DNA from: Pseudonocardia kujensis
GTDB lineage: Bacteria > Actinomycetota > Actinomycetes > Mycobacteriales > Pseudonocardiaceae
DNA length: 62,365 nt
Assembly (NCBI RefSeq): GCF_021283305.1
Contig: NZ_JAJSOK010000042.1
Location: forward strand, 1-62,365
Direction of reading: 5' to 3'
Positions 32,578 to 41,542 of this stretch are shown here, in pieces. Under the pieces are notes generated by a model. It was not told where the DNA came from, ran no database searches, and saw only the letters and a program-made list of their open reading frames with translations. Each line of letters starts with the position of its first letter. Position 1 is the stretch's first letter. The position numbers and the translations under genes are program-made.

Positions 32578-33036
32578 TCAGGTGGCGTCGGGGTCGATCG
32601 GGGGGCGCTCGTCCTGGGCGAGGCGCTCGACCGGCCTGGCCGCCGGCGGGGCCGCGGGGGCAGTGCCACTCGTGCCGCCACTCGTGCCGCCGCCCGTGCC
32701 GCCGCCCGTGCTGCCGTTGGACCCGTTGTTGCCGTTCGTCCGGAAGGCGTTCATGCCCAACGGGTCCGGGTCGTCGTCGAACAGGGTGCGGCGCACGGCG
32801 GTGCGGGGGTTGAAGTTGCGCAGCCCGCGCAGGTCCTCGAGCGGCTTGCGGAGCTCGTCGAACTCCGGGCCCAGCTCGTTGCGCAGCTTCGTCTGCGCGC
32901 CGGTGGCGTACTCGCGCACCTGACGGACCGTCTTGCCCAGCCACGCCGCGGCGGACGGCAGCCGCTCGGGGCCCAGGATGAACAGCCCGGCCACGACGAG
33001 GACGAGGATCTCTCCCCAGCCGACGCTGTCGAACAC
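32578..33036 (-). CDS. tatB: Sec-independent protein translocase TatB
   Basis: 152 residues. The N-terminus is one transmembrane helix (WGEILVLVVAGLFILGPERLP) with the Gly-Pro hinge and amphipathic helix typical of TatA/B proteins. The length and context favour TatB. The C-terminal ~60 residues are Gly/Ser/Thr/Asn-rich and probably disordered. With TatA and TatC encoded elsewhere it exports folded proteins, including Tat-signal proteins such as the binding protein at 6162-7226. It is the last gene of sigE-rseA-htrA-tatB, as in mycobacteria. Confidence 0.9.
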   Translation of the reverse strand: MFDSVGWGEILVLVVAGLFILGPERLPSAAAWLGKTVRQVREYATGAQTKLRNELGPEFDELRKPLEDLRGLRNFNPRTAVRRTLFDDDPDPLGMNAFRTNGNNGSNGSTGGGTGGGTSGGTSGTAPAAPPAARPVERLAQDERPPIDPDAT

Positions 33037-33055
33037 GGATCCAGCCTACGCGGTG

Positions 33056-34618
33056 TCAGTCCGAGGCCAGCGTCGCGTTCACGCTCAGCGGCCGCCCGTC
33101 GCGCACGAGCTGGATCGGGACGACGTCGCCGGGGGTCTTCTCGCGCACCGCCACGATCAGCTCGTCCGCCCCCGCGATGGCCCGGTCGCCGACCTTGACG
33201 ATCACGTCCCCCTCGACGATCCCGGCGCCGGCGGCGGCCCCGCCGGCCACGACGTTCTGCACCTGCGCACCGTCGGCCTGCCCGTCCGTCACCGAGCGGA
33301 CGTTCACGCCGAGGTCGGCGTGCGTGACCCGGCCGGACCGGATGAGCTCCTCGGCGATGTTGCGCGCGGTCTCGATCGGGATGGCGAAGCCGAGGCCGAT
33401 CGAGCCGCCCTCGGACTGCGCCGACCCGCCGAGGCTGCGGATCGCCGTGTTGATCCCGACGACGGCGCCGGTCGAGTCGACGAGCGCGCCGCCGGAGTTG
33501 CCGGGGTTGATCGCGGCGTCGGTCTGCACGGCGTCGATGACGGCGACGGCGTTGCCCTCGCCGTCGAGCCGGACCGGCCGGTCGAGCGCGCTGACGATGC
33601 CGGTGGTGACGGTCCCGGCCAGCCCCAGCGGGGACCCGATGGCGATCACCGCGTCGCCGACGGCCAGCGCCCCCGAGGACCCGAACTGGGCCACCGTCGG
33701 GTTGGTGACCTGCACCTTCACCACCGCGAGATCGGTCTTGGGGTCCCGCCCGACGATCGCGGCGGGCGTGCGGCTGCCGTCGCTGAAGACGGCCTGGATC
33801 GTGGCGCCCTGGGCGTCGGCGGCGGGGGCGACGACATGGTTGTTGGTGAGGATGTAGCCCGCGGGGTCGATGACCACCCCGGACCCGGTGCCGCCCTGCT
33901 GGCCCACCTTGATGTCGAGCGAGACGACGGCCGGCAGCACCCGGGCGGCGATGTCCGGGACCGAGCCGGGCGGGCGCTCCTTCCCCTCGGCGGTCGCGCT
34001 GAGCGTGGCGCCGGGCTCGGTGAGCGAGTTCGCGCCCTCCGCGGTGTACCGGCCGACCAGACCGCCGAGCGCGCCGATCAGGAGGGCGAGCACACCGAGG
34101 ATCGCGAGGGCCTTCGGGTCGACCCGGCGGCCGAACAGCACCTCGCGGACGCTGAGCCGGGGGCCGGTTCCCCGCTCCGGCGCCGGATCCGCCTCGCCCG
34201 GGGGTGGCGGGCCGAGCTCCACGGGACTCTCCGGGCGCCGCCACGGGTCCTCGCGACCGTCGGTGCCGGCGGCGTCGCCGGTGGGCCAGAACGCGTCGTC
34301 GTCTCCGGGGCGCTCACCGGTGGCACCGGGCGGGCGCTGCAGCGCGGGAGTCTCGACGGCGGGCCGGCCGAACGCGCTGGCCAGCGCCGCGGTGGGGGCA
34401 GGGGCCACCCTGGAGCGGGCGCGCCCGTTGCTGGCGCCGCGCTCGGCGAACGCGCCCTCGACGCCGCTGGGGCGGCCGAACACCGCGGCGGTCTCCGGGT
34501 CGACAGCGGGGCGGTCCAGGCCACGCGGCTGCAGCCGGGGCGGGTCCTCCCGGGGCGGCTCGGCGGGGCTCTCCCCGCTCGTCCCGCGCTCGTCGGCCGG
34601 GTCCTGCGCGTCGCTCAT
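33056..34618 (-). CDS. htrA: HtrA/DegP-type serine protease with PDZ domain
   Basis: 520 residues from ATG at 34618. Residues 1-~175 are a Pro/Asp-rich cytoplasmic region. One transmembrane helix follows (~178-200: LAILGVLALLIGALGGLVG), then the trypsin-like domain with His in LTNNHVV, Asp in PKTDLAVVK and Ser in INPGNSGGALVD. A C-terminal PDZ domain follows (ADLGVNV ... VQNVVAGGAAAGAGI). It is an envelope protease/chaperone. In mycobacteria HtrA acts with SigE and RseA; the same gene order here implies the same stress circuit. Confidence 0.92.
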   Translation of the reverse strand: MSDAQDPADERGTSGESPAEPPREDPPRLQPRGLDRPAVDPETAAVFGRPSGVEGAFAERGASNGRARSRVAPAPTAALASAFGRPAVETPALQRPPGATGERPGDDDAFWPTGDAAGTDGREDPWRRPESPVELGPPPPGEADPAPERGTGPRLSVREVLFGRRVDPKALAILGVLALLIGALGGLVGRYTAEGANSLTEPGATLSATAEGKERPPGSVPDIAARVLPAVVSLDIKVGQQGGTGSGVVIDPAGYILTNNHVVAPAADAQGATIQAVFSDGSRTPAAIVGRDPKTDLAVVKVQVTNPTVAQFGSSGALAVGDAVIAIGSPLGLAGTVTTGIVSALDRPVRLDGEGNAVAVIDAVQTDAAINPGNSGGALVDSTGAVVGINTAIRSLGGSAQSEGGSIGLGFAIPIETARNIAEELIRSGRVTHADLGVNVRSVTDGQADGAQVQNVVAGGAAAGAGIVEGDVIVKVGDRAIAGADELIVAVREKTPGDVVPIQLVRDGRPLSVNATLASD

Positions 34619-34686
34619 GGTGCGGACCAGCCTGCCCGACGGGCGGTGAAGTCCGCGTAGCCGGGCCGGATCACCCGGACGCCGGG

Positions 34687-35448
34687 TCAGCGCTCGGTGC
34701 GCGGCTCGCTCGCCGGGGGCGCCGGGCTGGTCGGTGTCGCGGCCGGGGTGACCGACGGCGCGGCACCGTTGCGGATCGCGACGGGCTGGAAGGTCGCACC
34801 CGTGCCGAGCCGGGCGGCGCCGTCGGAGCCGGGCGTGCCGCCCAGGACGGTGCCGCCGAGCACGCCGTGCTCGGGCTGGGCCGGTGCGCCGGGCGCGACG
34901 GCGGACGAGGGCAGCACGCCGAAGGCCAGCGCGCCGAACGCCAGGCCCGACGCCGCCGCGGCGCCCACCCGCAGCCGGCGGCCGCGCGAGGCCGGCAGGT
35001 GACCGCCCTCGAGGCCGGCGGGCCCGGCGAGGCGGCCGGTCAGGTCGGGGGTGCGCCGCACCGAGGCGGCGGGCGGCGCGGTGGACGGGTGGGCCCGCGC
35101 GTCGGGCATCCCCTCGGGGCGCAGCACCGACACCAGCCGGCCGTCCGACGTCATGGCGAGACCGGGCGGCGGGGGCGGCAACTCGGCCTCCTGCGGGATG
35201 TTCCGCAGCATCGAGAGCAGCGACGAGGGCACGTGCGGTTCGTCGGCCGAGCGCAGCACGGAGCGCACCTGGCGCTGGGCGACCACCTCGGCGGCGCACT
35301 CCCCGCAGGAGGCGACGTGCGCGGCGGCCCGCCCGTGCGCCGCGGCGGAGAGCTCGTCGTCGACGAAGGCCACCACCGCGTCCTGCGAGAGATGGTCGAC
35401 ACCCCAGTGCGGGGCGCTCCGTCCGAACCTCCGACGCGCGTCGGCCAT
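34687..35448 (-). CDS. rseA: Anti-sigma-E factor RseA (zinc-binding ZAS domain)
   Basis: 253 residues. The N-terminal anti-sigma domain has the His-x3-Cys-x2-Cys zinc motif (HVASCGECAAEV, ~44-55). The middle is Pro/Ala-rich, and a hydrophobic stretch at ~160-185 may span the membrane. The C-terminal tail is Pro/Thr/Ala-rich. It binds and silences SigE until stress triggers release. Its ATG lies 7 bp beyond the sigE stop. It is longer than the mycobacterial protein as I remember it. Confidence 0.87.
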   Translation of the reverse strand: MADARRRFGRSAPHWGVDHLSQDAVVAFVDDELSAAAHGRAAAHVASCGECAAEVVAQRQVRSVLRSADEPHVPSSLLSMLRNIPQEAELPPPPPGLAMTSDGRLVSVLRPEGMPDARAHPSTAPPAASVRRTPDLTGRLAGPAGLEGGHLPASRGRRLRVGAAAASGLAFGALAFGVLPSSAVAPGAPAQPEHGVLGGTVLGGTPGSDGAARLGTGATFQPVAIRNGAAPSVTPAATPTSPAPPASEPRTER

Positions 35449-35455
35449 GAACTGC

Positions 35456-36091
35456 CTACCTCTCCCCGGCCGCCACCAGCTCGCGACCCTCCGTGCTCTC
35501 CGTGCTCTCCAGCGCGCGGCGGCGCTCGATCGCCTGACGCAGCGCCGCCCGACCGCGGTGGATCCGGCTCCTCACGGTACCCAGCTTGACCCCGAGGGTG
35601 GCACCGATCTCCTCGTACGAGAGACCCTCGACGTCGCACAGCACGACCGCGGCGCGGAACTCCGGCGCCAGCTCGTCGAGCGCCGCCTGCAGCGTCGGGT
35701 CCAGGTGCGTGGCGGAGAACACGTCCTCCGGCTCGGGGCCGCCGCCGGGCAGCCGGTCGGTGTCCTCGGGCAGGCCCTCCATGCGCAGCCGGGCGCGGCG
35801 GCGGACCATGTCGAGGAACAGGTTCGTGGTGATGCGGTGCAGCCAGCCCTCGAACGTGCCGGGCCGGTAGTTGGCGAGGGAGCGGAAGACCCGGATGAAG
35901 GTCTCCTGCGTGAGGTCCTCGGCGTCGTGCGGGTTGCCCGTGAGCCGGTAGGCGAGCCGGTAGACCCGGTCCGCGTGCTCCCGGACGACCTCGTCCCAGC
36001 TCGGAGGGGTCCAGTCGGCCCCCTCGCCGGGCAGCGACGACCCGAGCGACGGCTCGGCGTCGAAACCCACGGTGGCCGGTCGGTCGGTCAT
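35456..36091 (-). CDS. sigE: ECF RNA polymerase sigma factor SigE
   Basis: 211 residues from ATG at 36091. Region 2 (DEVVREHADRVYRLAYRLTGNPHDAEDLTQETFIRVF) and region 4 (LDELAPEFRAAVVLCDVEGLSYEEIGATLGVKLGTVRSRIHRGR) are complete. It directs RNA polymerase to envelope- and oxidative-stress promoters and is held by RseA. AGGAGG lies 13 bases before the ATG, which is distant. A candidate self-activated promoter precedes it. Confidence 0.92.
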   Translation of the reverse strand: MTDRPATVGFDAEPSLGSSLPGEGADWTPPSWDEVVREHADRVYRLAYRLTGNPHDAEDLTQETFIRVFRSLANYRPGTFEGWLHRITTNLFLDMVRRRARLRMEGLPEDTDRLPGGGPEPEDVFSATHLDPTLQAALDELAPEFRAAVVLCDVEGLSYEEIGATLGVKLGTVRSRIHRGRAALRQAIERRRALESTESTEGRELVAAGER

Positions 36092-36133
36092 GATGGGGAG
36101 CGCACCTCCTGCGGCGGGTCGTGCCGTTCGGTC

Positions 36134-36159
36134 AACGGCGGGCCGGCGGGGATGGTTCC
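36134..36159 (-). promoter_or_regulatory. Candidate SigE-dependent promoter of the sigE operon
   Basis: On the minus strand, GGAAC (36159-36155) and CGTT (36137-36134) are separated by 17 bases, agreeing with the ECF/SigE consensus -35 and -10. Transcription would begin ~35 bases before the sigE ATG. This implies autoregulation. Confidence 0.5.
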
Positions 36160-36326
36160 CGGCCCCGGCGCGGAACCGACGACCCCGGTCCCACGACGAC
36201 CACGGTGCCGGATGCCCGTGACAGGAGCGTGATAACCGTCTGAGAAGAACCTGTGAACCTCCACGCGGGTGATCAGCTGCGCTTCCCGCGCGAAGGCCGG
36301 CCGTTCGCCCAGTATGTTCAACGCCC

Positions 36327-37025
36327 ATGACCGCCACTGCGGCCGATGTGGACGGCTACCTGGCCGAGGACGAGGTGCTCGCGCACGCGCGCGCCCGCGG
36401 CCTCGCGGCCGGGGCCGACCCGGTCAGCGCGGGCACCGGCGCCGCGCTCGCCCTGCTCGCCGCGACGACCGGGGCGCGGGCCGTCGTCGAGATCGGCACC
36501 GGGTCCGGGGTCTCCGGTCTCTGGCTGCTCCGCGGGATGGCGGCCGACGGCACGCTGACCTCGATCGACGTCGATCCGGAGCTGCAGCGGGCGGCCCGCC
36601 GCTCCTTCCTCGACGCCGGGCACGGGCCCGGGCGGCTGCGGCTGATCAACGGGCTGGCGCTGGAGGTCCTCCCCCGGCTCACCGACGGCGGCTACGACCT
36701 GGTCGTGGTCGACGTCGCGCGCAGCGGCGGCGGGGCCCGCATCGCGCCCGGCGCCGCGGACTACCCGGGTTACCTCGCCGAGGCCATCCGACTGCTCCGT
36801 CCGGGCGGAGTCCTGGTGCTCGACGGCGTGCTGGCGGCCGGCGCACCCGAGGCGGCCGACCGCGCCGCGGGCGACCCCGCGGCCGACGGCGACGACCCGG
36901 CCCACCGTGCCGCGGCGGGCCTGCGCGAGGCGGCCCGGCAGGTGCGCGAGGACGAGCGGCTCGTGGCGGCGCTGCTCCCGCTCGGCGACGGCCTGCTGGT
37001 CGCGACCCGGCGGCAGCGCATCTAG
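36327..37025 (+). CDS. Class I O-methyltransferase (catechol/caffeoyl-CoA type)
   Basis: 232 residues. SAM motif I (VVEIGTGSGVSGLWLLRGM) and motif II (LTSIDVDPELQRAARRSF) are typical of metal-dependent O-methyltransferases. A Gly/Ala/Asp-rich insertion occurs near residues 175-190. It diverges from sigE, as Rv1220c does in M. tuberculosis, so this is a conserved pair. The substrate is unknown. Its TAG overlaps the glgC TAG on the opposite strand within one CTAG. Confidence 0.88.
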   Translation: MTATAADVDGYLAEDEVLAHARARGLAAGADPVSAGTGAALALLAATTGARAVVEIGTGSGVSGLWLLRGMAADGTLTSIDVDPELQRAARRSFLDAGHGPGRLRLINGLALEVLPRLTDGGYDLVVVDVARSGGGARIAPGAADYPGYLAEAIRLLRPGGVLVLDGVLAAGAPEAADRAAGDPAADGDDPAHRAAAGLREAARQVREDERLVAALLPLGDGLLVATRRQRI

Positions 37026-38269
37026 AGCGCGGTCACGCCCTTCCCCAGCACGACGACGCCGCCCGGGCTGACGGTGTAGCGCGCCCGGTCCAGCGCCAGG
37101 TCGACGCCGATCAGGGCGCCGTCCGGCACCACGACGTTCTTGTCGAGGATGGCCCGGCGCACCACCGCACCCCGCCCGATGCGCACGCCCGGCATGATCA
37201 CCGAGTCCGAGATCTCGGCCCCGGTCTGCACGGTCACGCCGGGGCTGACCGTGGAGCGGCGCACGATCGCGCCGGAGATGATCGAGCCCGCGCCGACGAT
37301 CGAGTCCTGCGCGATCCCGCCCTCCACGAACTTCGCGGGCGGCAGCGGCGGCGTGGCCGTGCGGATCGGCCAGCGCATGTTGTAGAGGTTGAAGACCGGG
37401 TGGATGCTCACCAGGTCGGTGTGCGAGTCGTAGTAGGCGTCGATCGTCCCGACGTCGCGCCAGTAGCCCGAGTCCCGGTCGGTCGCGCCCGGGACGACGT
37501 TGTCGGCGAAGTCGTAGACGTGCGCGTCGCCGTCCTTGACCATGCGCGGGATGATGTCGCCGCCCATGTCGTGGTCGGAGTCGCCGTCCTCGGCGTCGGC
37601 GCGCAGGGCGTCGATCAGGGCGTCCGTGGTGAAGACGTAGTTGCCCATCGACGCGAAGGTGACCTCGGGATCGTCCGGCACGTGCGGCGGGTCGGACGGC
37701 TTCTCCAGGAACCCGACGATCTTGCCGCTCTCGTCCGAGTCGATGCAGCCGAACGCCTTGGCCTCGACCCGCGGCACCCGGATCCCCGCGACCGTGACAC
37801 CCGCGCCCGTGGCGATGTGCTGGGCGATCATCTGGCTCGGGTCCATGCGGTACACGTGGTCGGCGCCGAAGACCGCGATGTAGTCCGGCCGCTCGTCGTA
37901 GACCAGGTTGAGGCTCTGGAAGATGGCGTCGGCGCTGCCGGTGTACCAGCGGCGGCCGAGTCGCTGCTGCGCCGGCACGGTGGTGATGTACTGCCCCAGC
38001 ACGCTCGAGAGCCGCCAGGTGGTGGAGATGTGCCGGTCGAGCGAGTGCGACTTGTACTGGGTGAGCACGCAGATCTGGTGGATCCCGGCGTTGACCAGGT
38101 TCGACAGCACGAAGTCGATCAGCCGGTAGTTGCCGCCGAACGGCACTGCGGGCTTGGCCCGGTCCGCCGTCAGCGGCCAGAGCCGCTTGCCCTCACCCCC
38201 CGCCAGGACGATGCCCAGGACGTTGGCGGGCATCCCACCCGGAGCCAGCATCCGCGAGGAGGTCGTCAC
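37022..38269 (-). CDS. glgC: Glucose-1-phosphate adenylyltransferase (ADP-glucose pyrophosphorylase)
   Basis: 415 residues from GTG at 38269, with GGGGGA five bases upstream. The nucleotidyltransferase domain has GIVLAGGEGKRLWPLTADRAKPAVPFGG with its catalytic Arg/Lys, and FGADHVYRMD. The C-terminal left-handed beta-helix shows hexapeptides (IVGAGSIISGAIVRRSTVSPG). It makes ADP-glucose from glucose-1-phosphate and ATP, the donor for the divergently encoded GlgA/GlgM glycosyltransferase. This is glycogen or alpha-glucan synthesis. Confidence 0.95.
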   Translation of the reverse strand: MTTSSRMLAPGGMPANVLGIVLAGGEGKRLWPLTADRAKPAVPFGGNYRLIDFVLSNLVNAGIHQICVLTQYKSHSLDRHISTTWRLSSVLGQYITTVPAQQRLGRRWYTGSADAIFQSLNLVYDERPDYIAVFGADHVYRMDPSQMIAQHIATGAGVTVAGIRVPRVEAKAFGCIDSDESGKIVGFLEKPSDPPHVPDDPEVTFASMGNYVFTTDALIDALRADAEDGDSDHDMGGDIIPRMVKDGDAHVYDFADNVVPGATDRDSGYWRDVGTIDAYYDSHTDLVSIHPVFNLYNMRWPIRTATPPLPPAKFVEGGIAQDSIVGAGSIISGAIVRRSTVSPGVTVQTGAEISDSVIMPGVRIGRGAVVRRAILDKNVVVPDGALIGVDLALDRARYTVSPGGVVVLGKGVTAL

Positions 38270-38469
38270 CGCTGTCCCCCGTCCCTCGTCGCACCGCGGC
38301 CCCTCGGTCGGGACCACCGTCGACGGTCCTGCCGGCCGCCCTGTCGGCGCCGGGGCGTCTCGAACCTGAACCCTAGTGCGCCAGGGGTGTACCCGGCCAT
38401 ACGGAGCGGACTCCTCGTGGACTCCCTCCGTGGTGTGCGAGCGCGGATCTACCGATAGCGTGTGGCCGC

Positions 38470-39630
38470 GTGCGGATCGGTCTGCTCACCCGCGAGTACC
38501 CCCCGGACGTCTACGGCGGGGCGGGGGTGCACGTCGCCCATCTCGTGCCGGCGCTGCGCGCGCTGGTCGACGTCGACGTCCACTGCTTCGGCTCCCCCGA
38601 CGGGCCGCCGCGCGACGGCGTCCGGGCCTATCCCACGCCCGGCGGGCTCGCCGGCGCCAACGCGGCGCTCCAGACCCTGGGCACCGACCTGACGATGGTG
38701 GCGGGCCTCGAGGGCGTGGACATCGCGCACTCGCACACCTGGTACGCCAACATGGCCGGGCACCTCGCCAAGCTCCTCTACGGCATCCCGCACGTGGTCA
38801 CCGCGCACTCCCTGGAGCCGCGCCGGCCGTGGAAGGCCGAGCAGCTCGGTGGCGGGTACGCGCTGTCGTCCTGGGTGGAGCGGACCGCCTACGAGGCCGC
38901 CGACGCCGTCATCGCGGTCAGCGAGGGCATGCGCGCGGACGTCCTGGAGTGCTACCCGGCGCTCGACCCGGCCCGCGTCCACGTGGTGCACAACGGGATC
39001 GACACGGATTTCTACCGGCCCGACCCGGGTCGGGAGGCCCTCGTCGCGAACGGGGTGGACCCGGACCGGCCGAGCGTGGTGTTCGTGGGGCGGATCACCC
39101 GGCAGAAGGGCCTGGCGCACCTCATCGCCGCGGCGCACGACGTGGCCGAGGAGGCGCAGGTCGTGCTCTGCGCCGGCGCCCCGGACACCCCGGAGATCGC
39201 GGAGGAGACCGAGAAGGCGGTCGGCGAGCTCGCGGCCTCCCGACCGGGCGTGATCTGGGTGCGGCGGATGCTGGGCACCGCAGAGGTCCGGCAGCTGCTG
39301 TCCGCCGCGACCGTGTTCGTGTGCCCCTCGGTCTACGAACCGCTGGGCATCGTGAACCTCGAGGCGATGGCGTGCGGCACGGCCGTCGTGGCCTCGGACG
39401 TCGGCGGCATCCCCGAGGTCGTCGCGGGCGGGGAGACCGGGCTGCTCGTGCACTACGACGAGAACGCGGTCCCGGCCTTCCGCGCCGGCCTCGCCGCGGC
39501 GATCAACGAGCTGGTGCGGGACCCGGAGCGGGCCGCGGCGATGGGCCGGGCCGGGCGGGAGCGGGCGGTCCGGGAGTTCGCCTGGGCCACCGCCGCCGAG
39601 CGCACCCTCGCGATCTACCGGGGCCTGTAG
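38470..39630 (+). CDS. glgA: Glycogen synthase / alpha-maltose-1-phosphate synthase (GlgA/GlgM type GT4)
   Basis: 386 residues from GTG. It is a GT-B glycosyltransferase: LTREYPPDVYGGAGVHVAHL at the acceptor loop, FVGRITRQKGLAHLI, and the EPLGIVNLEAMACGTAVVASD E-x7-E nucleotide-sugar motif. The length and GT4 character match the actinobacterial enzyme that in mycobacteria forms maltose-1-phosphate from ADP-glucose (GlgM), so the older name GlgA may mislead. It diverges from glgC across 200 bp. Confidence 0.92.
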   Translation: MRIGLLTREYPPDVYGGAGVHVAHLVPALRALVDVDVHCFGSPDGPPRDGVRAYPTPGGLAGANAALQTLGTDLTMVAGLEGVDIAHSHTWYANMAGHLAKLLYGIPHVVTAHSLEPRRPWKAEQLGGGYALSSWVERTAYEAADAVIAVSEGMRADVLECYPALDPARVHVVHNGIDTDFYRPDPGREALVANGVDPDRPSVVFVGRITRQKGLAHLIAAAHDVAEEAQVVLCAGAPDTPEIAEETEKAVGELAASRPGVIWVRRMLGTAEVRQLLSAATVFVCPSVYEPLGIVNLEAMACGTAVVASDVGGIPEVVAGGETGLLVHYDENAVPAFRAGLAAAINELVRDPERAAAMGRAGRERAVREFAWATAAERTLAIYRGL

Positions 39631-39665
39631 ACCGCAGGTCGCGCCCAGGGCGCCCGCGAGTCGGG

Positions 39666-40220
39666 TCAGCGGGCGGAGCGCTGGCGGGCCCGGTGCGCGG
39701 CGACCGCGGAGCGGTTGGCGCAGGCCGGCGAGCAGTACCGGCGGGCGGCGTTGCGGGAGGTGTCCGCGAAGACCCGCTCGCACCCGTCGGCGGCGCAGCG
39801 GCCGTGCCGGTCGAGGCCGTACTCCGACAGCAGCATCGCGAGCGCGAACGCCGTGGTGGAGCGGAGCCGGTCGAGGACGGCGGCGTCGGGCGGCGAGTAG
39901 TGCAGGTGCCAGCCCTGCCCGTCGTGCCGGGTGAGGTGCGGTCCGATCCGCACGTCCGAGAGCAGGGCGTTCACCGCCGTGGCCGCGGTGTCGAGGTCCT
40001 CGGCGTCGAAGACGGTGCGCAGCCGGCCGGCCCACCCGCGCAGGTCGGTCTCGATCGACGCGGGCGCGCGCCCGGCGATGTACCCGTGCTCCACCAGCAC
40101 GCGACGCAGCTGGTCCGGCGGCGCCGCCTCGTCGAGGGTGCCGCGCGGCGGCGCCGTCACGGTGTTGACGAGCGCGACGGCCGCACCGAGTGCGTCACTC
40201 CGGTAACCGATGAAATCCAC
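39666..40220 (-). CDS. CGNR zinc finger / ABATE domain protein
   Basis: 184 residues. The N-terminal ~130 residues form an ABATE-like region (LVNTVTAPPRGTLDEA). The C-terminus is a zinc finger with C142, C147, C163 and C167, ending CANRSAVAAHRARQR (a CANR variant of CGNR). Such proteins are putative stress-responsive transcription regulators. It diverges from the zinc-ribbon gene at 40296, with 75 bp between starts, and could regulate it. Confidence 0.85.
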   Translation of the reverse strand: MDFIGYRSDALGAAVALVNTVTAPPRGTLDEAAPPDQLRRVLVEHGYIAGRAPASIETDLRGWAGRLRTVFDAEDLDTAATAVNALLSDVRIGPHLTRHDGQGWHLHYSPPDAAVLDRLRSTTAFALAMLLSEYGLDRHGRCAADGCERVFADTSRNAARRYCSPACANRSAVAAHRARQRSAR

Positions 40221-40295
40221 TGGCCTCTTACACCTGCTACCCTCGAAGAGTAAGCCGTCAACGACGGATGCATATTACCGAATCGGGGGGACCCC

Positions 40296-40553
40296 ATGCG
40301 CTGTGCGCAGTGCGGACAGACCGCCGGCGCCACCACGCTCTCCACGCACCGCACCTCGGAGGGATGGGTGCGCTACAAGCGGTGCGCGTGCGGAGCGGTG
40401 TCGATCGAGATGCTGACGATCCGGGCCGAGCCGGAGCGGCTTTTCCCCGGCGAGCCGGGCACGGTGACGAGCACGGTCGGGGACACGCTCGGGAGCAGGC
40501 TCGCGGACGCCTCGGGGCTGCGCTCCCGCGGCCTGCACGCGGTCCGGGCCTGA
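40296..40553 (+). CDS. Small zinc-ribbon-like protein of unknown function
   Basis: 85 residues from ATG. Four Cys can bind zinc: C3 and C6 (MRCAQC) and C30 and C32 (CAC). The remainder is polar with no other motif. I do not recognise a named family. A GGGGGG run just upstream (40285-40290) can serve as ribosome-binding site. It has GC3 typical of its neighbours and diverges from the CGNR gene, so the pair may be a regulator-target unit. Confidence 0.6.
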   Translation: MRCAQCGQTAGATTLSTHRTSEGWVRYKRCACGAVSIEMLTIRAEPERLFPGEPGTVTSTVGDTLGSRLADASGLRSRGLHAVRA

Positions 40554-40599
40554 CGCGACCCGGACCGCATCCGGTCGACCCCTCGGGTGCGGACGGGCC

Positions 40600-40767
40600 T
40601 CAGCCCGTCGCGCCGCGCAGGGCCTCGCCGAGGTTCTCGGCCTCTTCGGGCGTCATCTCGACGACGAGGCGGCCGCCGCCCTCGAGCGGCACCCTCATCA
40701 CGATGCCCCGGCCCTCCTTGGTCACTTCCAGGGGTCCGTCGCCGGTCCGGGGCTTCATCGCCGCCAT
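40600..40767 (-). CDS. DUF3117 small protein
   Basis: 55 residues starting MAAMKPRTGDGPLEVTKEGRG; the ATG at 40767 is preceded by GGAGGGAGCAGGAC. The family is short and near-universal in actinobacteria (Rv1211 in M. tuberculosis lies in the same gene neighbourhood between tagA and glgA). Its function is unknown. The open frame upstream of this ATG is not conserved-looking. Confidence 0.88.
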   Translation of the reverse strand: MAAMKPRTGDGPLEVTKEGRGIVMRVPLEGGGRLVVEMTPEEAENLGEALRGATG

Positions 40768-40938
40768 GTCCTGCTCCCTCCGTCTGTCGTCTCGTGCAGG
40801 GCGCCGATGCGCTGGGGAGCGCGCACAGGCGGGATGGTGGCCCTCATTCTTCCCCATCGCGGATCTCGACACGCAACCGAGGCGATCAATCGTGTGGCGT
40901 TCACGCAGCGCAACCGCCCTGTCGCGGATCGCGCAGGG

Positions 40939-41532
40939 CTAGTCCGGGGTGGACGCGGGGCTCTCCGGGGCGCCCGGTCCGGCCGCCCGGAAGCAGTCCG
41001 CGACGTGGTCGTCGACCAGCCCGGCGGCCTGCATCAGTGCGTAGCAGGTGGTGGGCCCGACGAACCGGAACCCGCGGCGCTTGAGCTCCTTCGCCATGGC
41101 CTTCGACTCCGGCGTGACGGCCGGGACGTCGGCCAGGGTCGCCGGCCGGACGTGCTCGTCGGGGGCGAAGGACCAGAGCAGCTCGTCGAGCGGGGTGTCC
41201 AGGGCGAGCACGGCCCGGGCGTTGGCCAGGGTCGACTCGATCTTGGCCCGGTTGCGGACGATCCCCGCGTCGCCGAGGAGGCGCTCGACGTCCCGCTCGC
41301 CGAACGCCGCCACGGCGGCCGGGTCGAAGTCGGCGAACGCCTTCCGGAAGTGTGGCCGCTTGCGCAGGATGACCAGCCAGGACAGTCCCGACTGGAACGC
41401 CTCGAGCGTGAGCCGCTCGAACATCGCCCGCTCGCCGTGCAGCGGGAAGCCCCACTCCTCGTCGTGGTAGGCCATGTAGTCCGGCGCGGAGGTCGCCCAG
41501 CCGCAACGGCTCACGTCATCGGACACGGTCAC
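40939..41532 (-). CDS. tagA: DNA-3-methyladenine glycosylase I
   Basis: 197 residues from GTG. Family features: RCGWATSAPDYMAYHDEEWGFPLHGERAMFE with the N-terminal zinc/active-site region, the LEAFQSGLSWLVILRKRPHFRKAF stretch, GIVRNRAKIESTLANA and FVGPTTCYALMQAAGLVDDH. It removes 3-methyladenine from alkylated DNA in base-excision repair. The C-terminal ~20 residues are extra and Pro/Ala-rich. Confidence 0.93.
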   Translation of the reverse strand: MTVSDDVSRCGWATSAPDYMAYHDEEWGFPLHGERAMFERLTLEAFQSGLSWLVILRKRPHFRKAFADFDPAAVAAFGERDVERLLGDAGIVRNRAKIESTLANARAVLALDTPLDELLWSFAPDEHVRPATLADVPAVTPESKAMAKELKRRGFRFVGPTTCYALMQAAGLVDDHVADCFRAAGPGAPESPASTPD

Positions 41533-41542
41533 GGGCGGGACG

